Shown one piece after another: positions 1-12,600 of a stretch of DNA of 45,156 bases; position 1 is the first letter of the stretch; each line of letters opens with the position of its first letter. The stretch comes from Cochliopodium minus. Taxonomy: Eukaryota; Discosea; Himatismenida; Cochliopodiidae. Both the position numbers and the translations under genes were made by a program. The DNA lies in contig JAMYWO010000076.1 in the NCBI GenBank assembly GCA_024220525.1, forward strand, positions 77,772 to 122,927, read 5' to 3'. The notes under the pieces were generated by a model. It saw only the letters and a list, made by a program, of their open reading frames with translations. It ran no database searches and was not told the DNA's origin.

Positions 1-30
1 AAAAAAAATAGATCTTGATCTTGTAGAAAA

Positions 31-1870
31 ATGAAAAAAGCACTCCTTATACTATGGATATTTATCATTTTCATTTATTTGTCCATCAATTTTCTATCCC
101 TATCATTATTCCTTTCAAACGATGAGAAAAAGGAAATGAGACCAAATGATGAATCATTTGAAGATGAACAGAATAATCCGATTGATCTTGTAAATCTTTT
201 TTGGAATATAGTGATTTGATGTTTATATTTTGATATGAAAGGTATATACTTGGGTAAATGGAAGTGATACAGAATTTCAAAGCATATTGAATGACACAGT
301 AAAGAATTATGGTGGATATTTTGGCTTGAATGGTATGTGGAAATTATTTTGGCTTAATTCAAAAAATACGTGAATTTTGGTCTCTTTTTAAATTTTTGAA
401 ATAATATTGTATGAGAGGATCTATCATTCAATTATATAATCAAATTGTTGTCAGTTATTTGTTATTTATTATTATTATTTTTATTTATTTTTTATTTATT
501 TTTTATTCTTCACTATGATGATCTATTAAAATTATCTTTTTCAATTATTTTTAAAAGAATTCAAAAAGTCTAGATTCAATGACGGAGACGAACTAAAATA
601 CTCATTAAGGAGTGTCCACAGGTTCTTCGGCTGGTACCGCAACATCTACATTGTCACCAACGGGCAAATACCAAACTGGCTCAACACCTCTCATCCCAGA
701 ATCAAAATAGTGAGTTCAAAATAAAAAACATTAAGATTACAAGAAATTTCAAAAAAATTTCAAAAAAAAAATTAATAATTTTTTCTTTAGATTACCCACA
801 ATAAAATTTTCGAGAATTTAAACCATCTTCCCACTTTCTCTTCTTCTGCGATAGAGTCTAACATACATCGTATAGAAGGGCTTGGAGAAGAGTTTATTTA
901 CTTGAACGACGATTTCATGTTTTCTGGGCGTATTTCCAGACGAGATTTTTTCACAGAGAAAAATTGGCTCAAAATATATCTGTGTTGGGATGCTCCTGTT
1001 GGTATAACTTTTAAAAAAAAAATTATTCAAGAATATGAGATAAAGGAAAATTTTTTGGAAAAAAATTTAAGGATAAAATTAAATATTTATTTAACAATAA
1101 AAAAAATTCCGTTAAAATGCTTTATTATTTTGATCACTGTTTTTGTTTTTATTTCATTCTTTTTCATTAATTTGTATTTTGTTTTTAAAATTATTTTTAT
1201 ATAAAGGTGACATAGAACCTGATCAGGACAGCTATGGAAACTCCATGAGGTACGTCAACAAAGCATTCAAAGAAAAATACGGGATTGAAATGAAAAAAGC
1301 GATCTGCCACATTCCAAACTACTTGAAGAAAAATGTTCTCAAAGATCTTCACGAATCTTTCCCTCAAGAGTTCGAAAGTACTTCTTCTCACAAATTTCGA
1401 TCTCATGATGATATGCAATTTAGTTTTTCGTAACTAAATTCATTTTTTATTTTTTTGGTTAATAGATAATATTAATTTTAATTTTTATTTTTTGACAAAA
1501 ATATCAAACAATACTGTTTTTATAACAAAATTTTTATATCACGAAATTTATGTTAAACAAAAAACAATTTAAAAGATATTTCCTCTACTACAAAGTCATC
1601 AAAAGATATTCTTATATTGAAGTCAACCCAGGAAAACATTTCTTGTATTCTCCCATTACTGAGCTCTACCATTCTCAAAGTGATATTATTGCCAAGATAA
1701 AGCAAAACTCCATCAAGTTCATATGTTTACAAGATGATCTCGATTACAGTCAAGATGTCGAAAAATACAGGTCGTACATTGACTCTTTCTTTCAAAAATT
1801 TTTTCCTGAGAGATCACCTTTTGAGTTGCATGAAGGACAAAAAAATCCATCTTTGTATTATTATAATTAA
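31..1870 (+). CDS. Stealth-family GlcNAc-1-phosphotransferase-like protein
   Basis: Six exons: 31-189, 242-332, 558-709, 791-1001, 1207-1429, 1576-1870; 376 residues. Residues about 4-29 form one hydrophobic segment, probably a type II signal anchor placing the enzyme in the Golgi lumen. All four Stealth blocks are visible: CR1 (VYTWVNGSD, made by joining exons 1 and 2), CR2 (DGDELKYSLRSV, YIVTNGQIP, FIYLNDDF), CR3 (the FRSHDDMQF region) and CR4 (FFPERSPFEL). Known members transfer hexose-1-phosphate or GlcNAc-1-phosphate from a nucleotide sugar, as GNPTAB does when tagging lysosomal enzymes; some microbial members build capsular polymers. The frame appears to stop at 1433, but a GTAACT donor at 1430 and an acceptor ending at 1575 restore the frame and add CR4. 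The stop lies 68 bp from the stop of the convergent RRM gene. The acceptor substrate cannot be told from sequence. Confidence 0.9.
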
Positions 1871-1938
1871 TAAATATTTATTTGTAAATTTTTATATTTT
1901 TGAAATATTTTTAATCAGTTTTAAAACAAAGAATTTAA

Positions 1939-3574
1939 TTAATTGTCAATTAGAGTTGAAATGATGTCGTGATATTTTTGGTGATCAGAAATTTTTTTTT
2001 GTGCTTTGCGCAATAAATTGTCTTTGAAACTTTCAATTTCTTTTTTCTCTCCAGTAACAATGATTTTTTCTTCATTTTTAGGAATGTAAATACTCAATTT
2101 GTGTTCTTTTTCTTTTGACATCAGTTTATCTTTTTTGGACAAAAAAAATACTATCAATTTTATTTGAGAAGGTGACCATTCTTCTGTCAAAATGTCTTTT
2201 CTAATGATTGTGGTATCAAAATGATTGATGAGTTGATTGATCTCATTTTTATCAAAAGAACCATATCTGATCTTGATGTTCCCATCCATTTCTTTGATTT
2301 CACAGATAACTTTAAATTTGTCTTCACAGTTCAATTTCTCTTGTTGATATCTTTTGACAAGGTACATTAATTTTCTTTTGTCTTTAAGAAATGGTTCATC
2401 TTCTTTGTTAGGACTGCCTTTGACTTCAATAAACCGTTGCATCATCATTCTTACTTCTTTTTCGATTGAAACTAACAATTCTTCAAAATAAGTCTTAATA
2501 ACGATGTGAGGGGATTTTGGAACAAATTTCAAAGTAAAACTTTCAGAATCAATTTTTTTCCCAACAAAAGATTGAAAGATCTCATTTGCTCTTTCTTTGG
2601 TTTCAAAGAAAAGTTTGTTTTTGATCAATATGACATCTTTCCCAAATACCTCTGAAACTTTTTTTTGATCAAGATCAAATGACAACCCTCCGATCATTAA
2701 TTGATCTTCGAAAAAAGAAGGTTTGTTCTTGTCAGGATATTGAAGATTCAATTTCGTCTTTGGATGATTTTTTTCGATTTCTTTCAAGAACTCTTTGCAA
2801 ATGAAAGAAAAGTATTTTGCTAGTAAATTGCTAATAGATATTTTCCTTTGATTCTCATATTCTTCTTCAATCCCATTGGGATAACTAGTTCTTACTAAAT
2901 TCCTTGAGTCTGAGATTTTTATGATTGTTTTCTTAGATTTAATTGCCACTTCAATCACTTTCCCATCAAGTGGTTTTTCATTCATAAAAAGCGCTCCATT
3001 TCTATCTTTGAAATTGTAAAACTCGACAAAAGCAAATCCTTTCAACAAAGCAACTTTTCTGGGATTGAATGCTGAGAAATGATCTTTTAATTTTTCTTCA
3101 GTTGTAGAATTTGATAACTTATTCACATATAATGTTAATTCTTCTTTTAATTATAGGGTATAACAAAGTAAGTTTGAAAAAGAAAATTAAAATCAGCGAA
3201 ATTAAAATTCTAATAAATGTGGAATTTTATACCTTTATTGTTGGTTTCCATTTTCTCTTCCTTTTTTGTTTCCTCACTTTTCTTGGACTTTACTTTAACA
3301 TGAATGATGTTGCCATTTAAGGTTGTTTTGTTGAGATTTTCGATTGCATTGTTCCTACTCTCTTCACTATTGAAATTGACGAATCCGTAATAATTTGTTT
3401 TTTTGTTTGTTCTTGGCACAGAAGCACTAACTGGTTTAAATTCATCAAAGTGCTTCATTAACATGTTATCTGATGTACCTGGTTTAATATTTTCAACTGT
3501 GTAATAAAAATGATGAATTATTTGCCCAAATTTTCACTATTTTTTTGAATACCGTATATACTGAATTCACCCAT
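1939..3574 (-). CDS. RNA-binding protein with two or three RRM domains
   Basis: Three exons on the minus strand: 3574-3553 (22 nt), 3496-3233, 3143-1939; 496 residues. RRM1 is at about residues 5-78, with RNP2-like IYVENI and RNP1 NYYGFVNF. RRM2 follows, with LYVNKL and KGFAFVEF. A weaker third RRM-like fold starts at LMIGGL and has KLFFETKE as its RNP1-like strand. The C-terminus is lysine-rich and may contain a degenerate KH-like segment (KIIVTGEKKEIESF). The start is the ATG in the 22-nt first exon; joining it to exon 2 completes the RNP2 strand, which the long open frame alone lacks. RRM proteins bind single-stranded RNA in splicing, mRNA stability or translation; the specific role here is unknown. 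It is convergent with the Stealth gene. Confidence 0.85.
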
Positions 3575-3822
3575 AATGATTTTCAAACTTTGATTTTTTT
3601 TTTTTTTTTTTTTTATTTGTGATTTCAGTTTTTTTTTATATTTCACAAAATGAAAAAAGATAAATGATAACATTTATCCTAAAATATAAATCTGATTTGC
3701 TGAGAAACTTTGTAATTATGGATATTTTATGAATTCATAAAATACAAAGATAAAAGAAATTATTCTTCCAAAAAATTGTCCCTTCAAGAAAAAAAATCAA
3801 TCCCAAACGGGTGAATATGTTT

Positions 3823-4412
3823 TTAATTATTTTCAATGTCATCATTAAATACTTCGTTAACGAGTACTTGACGTGAATTATGTTGTGATGATAATACATC
3901 CTTAAATCTATAAACAAGAGAAGAGTAATTAACCAATGAAACCAAAATTAGAAAAAAGGTTGATAAATCTCTGCTAATTTTGATTTGATTCTTGGAATCG
4001 TATATCATGATTGCTATTTGGAGTAGGAGTTGCAAGATATTGATTGATAAGCCGATATAATTCGATATTTTTATATTTGATCTAATTTTTGTATTTGGGC
4101 TATGTATGTTTTTTTCAAGATGATAATGTGCTATCATGCTTCCAAAGCCTTTTAATTGTATATTATATTAGATAATTGAATTTAATATATTTTGGGTTTC
4201 TTACTAAAAATAGAGATCAAAGAAGAAAAAATTAACTGTATTATAAACAATGTATTCAATGCATGCGTCATGAGGGTATCTTTTGTCCCATCTGTTGCAT
4301 AGCTGTGAATATATACACTGAAAATCGCAATTTCAAAAATGTTGATTCCCAAAACAGATGCATATGAAAATATAACCAATAAAATTTTGCAGTTTTGATG
4401 TTTTTGTTCCAT
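3823..4412 (-). CDS. Small four-helix membrane protein
   Basis: Two exons on the minus strand, 4412-4205 and 4148-3823, joined by a GTAAG donor; 177 residues. Four hydrophobic segments are visible: around KILLVIFSYASVLGINIFEI, TLFIIQLIFSSLISIF, YIGLSINILQLLLQIAIMIY and TFFLILVSLVNYSSLVY. The C-terminal tail is acidic (ending NDDIENN). I recognise no family. Splicing at 4205 fuses two frames that each hold two helices, which supports the model. It is transcribed divergently from another predicted four-helix protein of similar length (170 residues) whose start lies only 47 bp away. The two share topology and size but I see no convincing residue identity. Confidence 0.65.
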
Positions 4413-4459
4413 TTTTTTTTTTAATTTTGATTTTTATTTCAAATTTTAAAAAAAATCAA
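4413..4459. promoter_or_regulatory. 47-bp shared divergent promoter region
   Basis: Only 47 bases separate the start codons of the minus-strand gene (4412) and the plus-strand gene (4460). The segment is almost entirely A and T. Any promoter for either gene must lie here or inside the opposite gene, so the pair is probably co-expressed. No defined motif is visible. Confidence 0.35.
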
Positions 4460-5174
4460 ATGATGAAAGACTTTAAATCAAATACTTTAATCTTGACATC
4501 AATTCATCTATTTTCTCTTATATTTTTCCTTTCGAATGTTTGGCATTTTGATCATCATTCAATTCTTATACCAGTCTTCATGGTTTTAACTTTCATTGGT
4601 TACATATTCATCCTCATTTTCATTTATTGGGCATATCATTTGAAAGATCCATCAACATTTGTAAAATGAATCATTTTTTTCCATAAATCATTCTTACATA
4701 TTAAACATATATAGGTAGTGGGTAAATGATAAGATCATATTTGATTAAATCAACTTAAACATTTCAAAATAAAGGAATGTATTTCAGAATATTCTTCTAC
4801 ACATTTGAGGTATAATTTTTTTTTTTGCAAGATCAAAATAATTTCAATAACATCTTGTTCAGTTAGTTGTATGGATTGGAAATCAATATCTTGAAAGATT
4901 TATCATCTCTATCTTTATGTTGATTATACAAGCAAATATATTATCGGTCTTATTATCGAACATATCTGATATAGTTTTGGATGAGAAAAAAGAATCAGAC
5001 ATTGAAAATGATCTTCTTCAATCCAATCTCGATCAAAATAAACTTTATGAAGGACCATTCGGCTTGATAAAACATCTCTATTTCTTTTCTGCATGCATGC
5101 CCATGGTAGGTCCATTGATGGTAAAGAATTTGTTTCAATTTTTGATTTTGAAAAATTATATTTTGATTGAATAG
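4460..5174 (+). CDS. Small four-helix membrane protein, divergent partner
   Basis: Modelled as two exons, 4460-4660 and 4863-5174; 170 residues. The donor is TTT|GTAAAA and the acceptor TTGTTCAG, both phase 0. Helices: [39 protein letters not shown], a third around FIISIFMLIIQANILSVLL, and a fourth around LYFFSACMPMVGPLMV. An acidic loop lies between helices 3 and 4. No family is recognised. An alternative is that exon 1 ends at its own stop (4669) and a separate short gene starts at ATG 4775, joining at a GAG|GTATAA donor near 4810 to the same acceptor. The single-gene model is preferred because it gives the same helix count and size as the divergent neighbour. Confidence 0.5.
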
Positions 5175-5364
5175 AATATATCAGTTAAAAAGAAGAGTGA
5201 TTGAGGTTATTTATTGAATACCATCCATGGACAATCAATATATAGTTCCTTCAAATAAATGTGATTAACTTGATAAAATTGGAAAATCAAATAAAAAAAA
5301 ATTTCAAATATTTAAATTCATATTAAAAAAAAAAACTTGATCCTTTCAGCATATTTTATTCAAA

Positions 5365-6557
5365 ATGGATAACGAAGAAAAATGCCCTGTCATTCATAGA
5401 GTAACAGATGAAGTATCTGATAATAATGAAATAAAAGGTAATCCATTATTACTCAAATTTTGATTATTTTTATTTGAATTAATATACCTAAATATAGTTG
5501 TTGGAAAATGTCCTGTTGATCATAATAAAAAGGAAGAAATCAAAGAAAATATACAGATCGAAGGTGAAGAGGAAGTGGAGGAAGAAGATTCTGAAGATGA
5601 GGAATTGAGCAAGATAGGAAAAACCCCATCTGTAACTGAATATAAAAAACTCAAGAAAGTTATGTCTTCCATCACAAGTTTCTATGCAAATGGATCATCG
5701 TAAAAAAAAATATAATTTTCATGGCAAAATATATATCCTCTTAATATCATATAAATAAAATATAAATCAAAAGAAAGAAGAAGGCAAATTATGATTTTGT
5801 GAAAGATGCACTTGAGAGATTAGAAATAGATTTGAATATGGTCAATGATCAACTCAAAGTGCTCGATAATCCATTATACAAGGGGCATCCAAAACTCAAA
5901 ACCTTCATGAATGATTTGAATGAAGAGAAAGATTCTCTCGAATCCAAGAGGGAAATATTGAAACATAAATTAGAAAATTACAAGGATTTATATAAATGGA
6001 GCAAAAAAATTAATGAGGTGTGCCAATGGCTTGAATCCAATCTTGCAGATTATGTGAGCGATAAAATTCCCGAATTGAAAGGGAAAATCAGATATAATAA
6101 AATGCCTCCATTGACCAAGGAGCAGATCAAAATATATAGCAAGGGATTGGATGAGATCAAACATAACTTGGAGGAATCTAGAGATTTCTTCCAGGCTGCT
6201 GTCGATGGAAGATTGCAGAAGTTCCACGAGATCGAAAAACGCATCATCAATGCCCAACTAGAGGTACTCAAAAAATACGATGAAGAAAATCCCCGCCGCG
6301 TTTACATTGAGCAAGAATTGACCAAAGATTTGGAGTATGTCTCTAACAATTCCAAGGATGAGCCTCAAACCAAAGAACGCAGAACTAAGATGTTGGTTCT
6401 CCACAAAAATTATCTCCATGTCCTCAAGTATCACACTGACAAGCTCAACGTTTTGAATGACATTCAAGAGAACGAAAAGACTTATGACCCCAAGTTTTCT
6501 TATGATGTCGGTATCACCAAGGGACAGGTTGTTTCCCTTGATACTGAATCAAAGTGA
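5365..6557 (+). CDS. Acidic helical protein with two KCPVxH motifs
   Basis: Three exons: 5365-5437, 5498-5699, 5774-6557; 352 residues. The N-terminus carries two near-identical motifs, KCPVIH (residues 6-11) and KCPVDH (28-33), one on each side of intron 1. A Glu/Asp-rich stretch follows, then about 260 residues predicted to be helical and charged (ALERLEIDLNMVNDQL and similar), consistent with coiled coil or a spectrin-like bundle. The long 3' open frame has no ATG near its 5' end, and a TC|GTAAAA donor at 5700 joins it in frame to the upstream exons, so this is one gene rather than two. Cys-Pro motifs followed by a hydrophobic residue match the heme-regulatory (CP) motif consensus, but heme binding is only a hypothesis. 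No overall family is recognised. Confidence 0.6.
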
Positions 6558-6675
6558 AAAAAACCTTTTTTTTAGCTCCATTTAGTTTTGTTGGGAGAAA
6601 TCTTTCACTTTTTTTTCCATATTTATCCTTTTTTTTTTTTTTGAATAAAAATTATTTAAATTTATTATAAAAAAA

Positions 6676-9600
6676 ATGCAAAATAAATTGAACATTAATG
6701 GTATATCTAACAATCCCTATTTTTATTTCAATCTTGTCAATATTTATGATTCATTATAGAGGAGAATGTATTCCCTCTTATGTTTCATGATCGAAAATTC
6801 AGTCCCTTGGATTTGGTCATCAATCCCAAAGCATTTCCTTTTGCAAAGATTGGGACTTTATTGCATATTTTCAAAAAAGAAGATCCCATCAACAAAATTT
6901 TGGTTAAAGTTGAAACATTAGAAGAGATTCGTGGAAATTTGAAAATATCTGTCTCAAAATTCATTGGTGATAAATGTGGGTTCATAAATATGGCCAAAGT
7001 AAAATATATTTTTTTTAATCTGTGAGATATTATAAAACTTTAATTATAAAGCATTCGATAATAAAGATTCCATGATCAAAAAATATCTTAATTCAATCCC
7101 TTATTAATATAATAATTATACTCTTATATGATTTATGAAGGTATGTGTTACAGAAGTTAAAGAAGAACAAGTAGCAATAGATTTTGTTGAAATCACTATA
7201 AAGGGACAATACATCAATAGAAGTGATATGTATAGATTGAAATTGGCATTGTGTGGAAGTATAGCTTATAATGAAAAGAAGATTGATGAAAATGGGATAT
7301 CAGGATTAGTGAAGGAGATTTGGGCCAGTGGAATATCAATGCCCAATGGTCTCATTACAGAAAAAACAAAGATAGTATTTAGATCAAGATCTGCGAGATT
7401 TTTCATGTTGATTCAAATGAGCAAGTAAAAAAAAAAAATTTTTTTATTTAATCACATTAAATTAATTGACAAAGATTAATATGAATCAATTTGTTTGGTT
7501 CATTTTTTTTTTCATTATCTTGAATTGAACCTCAATGATTTAAGATTTTTAATGAATAAATTTGAATTCACAAAAAAAAAAAAGAGGATTTTCAACAACT
7601 TTCCTTTAATAGTTAATGTTGTTCGTTTGTAAACTCTAAAAATCAGAATATTAGATAATTCTTTATTTTTAAAAAAAACATAACAACAAGCTGATTTAAT
7701 GAATCATTTTTTTTAAAATTTTTTTTTCTAGAGAAATGTTCACTTTCGCAACAGAAGACGGTGACATTTACTTTGAAAAGGCAGTAAAGTTCATCAGTAA
7801 AATTTTTGAAAAGTGGAAAATGGAGAACTACACACATTGCCTCTCCGTCGTTTTTTTTTCGAGGACGAGATTCTGTACACAGCCCGAAAATATGAACGGT
7901 GTCATGCAAGATGAAAACGGGTTTTACAGAGATTACTACAGTGAGGTCATCCATGAGAAGTATGGTCTGAAGGATTGGAAAGATGTGCTCGTTTCCATTA
8001 AAAAGAACTTTCTCAGCTATGGCGATCTCGTTGGCTGGAACAGCTATGACAGCACTTGTTGTAACACAAGTGCCAAGCAAGGGAATTTTTTGGAAGCTAT
8101 TAATTTGGCTTTGAATTCTTTTGATTTTGTAAAAATCTTTTCAGTTATTTTTCATCAGAAAATATTTTTTGCTGATAAACAAAATTTCAGTTTAATTTTT
8201 TTTTTTAAAAAACTTTGATTGCATTTAACAAATTTAACCCTTCATTTTTTTAAAGCAACATGTAAATACAGATCTTAAGAGAACAGGAGAACAGATCATT
8301 TTGTTGACAGCTGGGAATGGCGTTTTTGAGGTTGATCAGAAGTTTGCCAGAATGACCAAAAAGAGAGTTATGGATGGTGTGGGGTGTGATGTCATTTGTT
8401 TGACTAGGTCCCCTTTGCATGCGACACCAGTAAATTTTTTTTTTAATTTTTTTTAATTTTTGTATTTCAGATTTTTTCTTTGATTATTCTTTAATTTTAT
8501 ATAAAAAAATGAATAAAATTTTTTTTTGCTTTGTATTTTAACATTCTTTTTTCTAGATTTTTTGCTTCAAAGGATCTGAAGAAGTTTACTACATCCCAAC
8601 CTGGTTTTACGTGTGCCATTTAGAATCAGGAAAAGCTAAAAAGAAGGTGTCCAACTCCAAAAAAGAAATAGACTATCAGTTTTCTCCAGTGATAGACAAT
8701 CTGGCCCAGATCTATCAAAAGCTTGTGGACAAGGAGAAGTTGTTTCAAAAAAATGATAAAAAGTCATTCGATAATGTCGACAACAAAGATCATACAGACA
8801 AAGAAGAAGTTAATATGCTTGAGAGCACTCCTGTGATCCCTAAAATTTTGTTTCCTTCCAAAGAAGGTAAGAGAAATGAAGATATTTTTTTTTTTGGAAA
8901 TTTAAATTTAAATCTTATTTTTCCATAATGAATTTTACATTAGTTTTAAATATTATAAAGAATTTTAGTTTTAGAAAAAATTATCAAAGATATTGTGGAA
9001 GAAAAAGCAAAAAAAAAAATTTGAAAAAAATTTAATTTTTCTTCATTTATTAGATAAGGTTGAAAATCAAAACAATACAATCAACAACATTTTGAATAAT
9101 GTGGACAACATGATATCTCCCAACAAAAATCCTAGTGTTCCCAACCCAAACACCCGTAAAATCAGCCAAGTTCTCAGAAAGAAAAAGATAAATCCTTTCC
9201 ACCTCCCCATCCAAGTACACGCCACGACTTCTTCCAGGAGATGGACCAACCTCTTTCAGATGATTCAACAAAAAAACATCAACCAAGAGAACGTCCAAAA
9301 TCCCAACTATCTTGGTTTGTTGCAGGGAATAAATTGGAAAAGTTTGACAGGTCACTTTTTTTTGATAGAAATTTTATCATTTTTTTTTTAAAAAAATTTT
9401 AAATTTATTCATTTTTATTTTGATTTTCAATTTTTAAAGTTATTGACATTGATTTTTTTCTTAAAAATTTTTTTATATTTCATTTTGCAATTCTATTCAT
9501 TTTCAATTTTTATTCCAATATTAAACTTTTTATTTTTATTTTTTAGAGCCTGCTGTTCTTCCCTTAACTACCAAATACTTCCCTTCTTTGTCTAACCTCA

Positions 9601-12600
9601 AAACCAAAAACTTCTCACAATACAATTATATCATTTCTCTTATCCCAGGTGATAACTATTACCAGGATGATCCCAAGCTCCTTTTGAAAGAACTTGTCTC
9701 ACAAAGAATTGCTCATTGTAAATAATTTTTAAATTTAAAATGTAAATCAAAAATAATTGAATTTTTTTAACAAAAATAATTAATTAGAAGAAATAATAAT
9801 AAATAATAAATAATAATTAATAAATAATAAATAATATTAATAAATAATCATAAATAATAAAAATTAAATATTAATCATGAAATAAAAAACCTTTTATAAA
9901 TAAAAAACAATTAACAGTTGGACAGTTGGTGTCGGAGGATGAGGAATACGATCTTGTGACCACTTCCCAAGACAAGCAAGTGGAAATCAAAAAAATCAAC
10001 AAAGAAGAGAACAACGACGAAATCAAGTACAAATTCTCCATGGGCGACGCTTACCACATCATCACGTACGACCCCTTCATCTCTATCGATAACATAAATG
10101 TAAAAATATATCACAAGCCTAACAAAGACAACAACGGAAACTCCCCCAAGGACAGCAACCAGGTCAACAACGATCATTTTTATTACGAGTATCTTTTTTC
10201 TCCAGAGTTCGCCAAGACTGAGTTTATGTCCAAGAAAACTGTCATGAGGCATTCCAAGTTGAGGACCCACCAACAATGGAACACCCTTGGTATATTAAAT
10301 ATTTTTTTTCTTGGAAATTTTTTTATTCTCAATCATTTTTTCAATTTATTAAATCAAAATTTTTTTTTATTTTTTGTTATTAATAAAACATTTGTTGCTA
10401 ATTAAAATTTTTTCGATTTAATATTTTCTTTTAGATCGAATCATATCTGGCGTTCTAAACTTGAAACACTGGAACACACTGACCTATTGGAGGCTCTCGT
10501 TCATCTTGATGCCTCTGAGCTACAACTCCAGCGAGAACAAGGACCCCAGCCACGTCACCAACAGAATCGAAGCCTACAAAAGCCTTAAGAGCTGGCTCGA
10601 GAGCTACAACAACAACAACAGCAACAACAGCAACACTCCCACAACGAATAACAACAATCCTAATAATTCTGGGAATAACACCTCTAACAATAATAGTAAC
10701 AATGTCAATATTAACAGTGTTACTAACTTGAACACTTCTAATCTCAAATCTACTATTAACGTCAAAATTGTTGACTCCAACAAACCCACCTTCCAGAACC
10801 CTTACCATTTCTCTGGCACCTCTCAGAACTCCTCCCAGATTTCTTCCCTCAAGAACAATCTCAACATTCAGAAGCTCCTTCCCTTCTTGGACGAGAACAT
10901 CACCCTACAAAACAAGAGAATCGGCCTCAAAATGATCAAAAATTGTTTCACTGGTAAGTTTTTCCAAATTTTTAAAAATTTTTTTCACCATTCTTAGACA
11001 AATATATGAATTTTTATAAATTTCTTCGCATCAAAAATTTCAAAATCTTTCCGATTTTTCAAGAAACAGTTTATTTTTATTCGACATAATTACACTATTA
11101 TTGATATCAAAAAATTTTTAATAGATTGAAAATATATTTCTCAAAATTTTTTTTGGAAATGTTGATTGTGACCCAAATAAACAGATCTTAATTAGAAAGA
11201 GAAATATTTGGTTTTTGTTTTAATTTCATTTTACTTAATTAAAAATTTAATTAAATCGGTCTTTCACAAAAATAAAATAAAATAAAATAAAATAAAATAA
11301 AATAAAATAAAATAAAAAAAAATCACATTCTTTTTTTTTAATCAAAAAATTTTAATTATAAATTTAACAACTAAAAAAAAAAAAAATTTTTTTCATTCAT
11401 TTCAAGGAAAGGAAGCTGTCGAAGCCATCAAAAAATACAGCCTCAACACTCAATCTAACGAACAAGCGTCCATCATCGGACAAATCTTGATTGATTTGGC
11501 CTTCATCCAATCTGCCGTCAGGAAGAAATCGTCCATGGACAACACCTTCTCTGATTCCAAAAACTCTCTTTACGTTTTCGTCAAAGAGAAGACCGCTGTC
11601 ACTTTTCAGAAAGGATTGGACATTCCATCACAACACAACGATACCACTTTGAAATTGAGCTCTTCTCTTGAAGGTTTGGAAACCAACTCTAACATGCTAC
11701 AACATCAAGGTATGATTGCATTGGATTTTTTAATACTAATATTTATTTTTTAAAAATTTTATTTATTTTTTAAAATCAATAAAAAAAATTTCCTATTTTT
11801 TAAAAAAATTTCCTTGTTCTTTAGCTGAACTGGCCACAACTCCGAAACTTGGTAACATAATTCTCATTAATATATTTTTTATTTTATGAAAAGTAATTAA
11901 ACTATTTTTTAAATATGATTTTTTTTTTGAAAGAGATTTTTTATTTTGATTTTTTTTTTTCTAAGAATTAATTTTGTTATGAAAATCATTTTTAAAAAAT
12001 TATTATAAAAATTATTACAAAAGGAATGAAGATCAACCGCGTTTCCAAGGCAAATGTCTACGACGACGAAAACATCATCAGAAAAGCCAACACTGAGTCG
12101 CCTGGCATGGATCTCAAAAAGAACAATCCAACCCGCAACCTCGACTCCCAACAACTACAAGATCCCAAATTTCCTCACCACATCAGTGAGTATCTCTCCA
12201 AAGAGAAGATGGAGGACATGAACATCAACAAAAATGATTATCTCATCAATTTGTCCGATGACAATCAGAGCAGCAAGAGGTTTGAGTGGCTCAACTTGTC
12301 CCACAGCAAAAAGTTTAATCCTTATTTGCCTTTTTATCTCGAATTTCAGTGGATTGTTTGTGGGAGGTATTAAATTTATTTTTTGTTTTTTTTTATTGTT
12401 AAAATTAATTTTTTTTAAAAATTTTTTTTTTTAATTCATTGTATCATTTTTTTTTCTTTAAAATATTTTTTTTTTTTGAATTCAGTATCACTGCTTACAA
12501 TTTCATCAACTCTTTCTTGAGAAAAGTGGCAAATCTCAAAATGAAAATAGTAAAAGAAAAAATAGAAAAAAAAAACTCAATTTAAAGAATAGATTCAATT

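Noticed and set aside
1431-1433. TAA as the natural end of the Stealth protein
   Set aside because: It lies inside a GTAACT donor; splicing to 1576 adds the conserved CR4 block.
5799-5801. GTG start for the helical protein ending at 6557
   Set aside because: No ATG is available in frame, and a donor at 5700 with an acceptor ending at 5773 joins the frame in phase to an upstream ATG exon.
8938-9010. Possible extra IML1 exon in intron 6 (VLEKIIKDIVEEK)
   Set aside because: An acceptor exists, but the frame runs into TGA within poly-A and no suitable donor is seen; direct joining of 8866 to 9054 keeps phase.
10604-10808. Minus-strand Leu/Val-rich frames within IML1 exon 10
   Set aside because: Antisense of the AAC/AAT-coded asparagine run.
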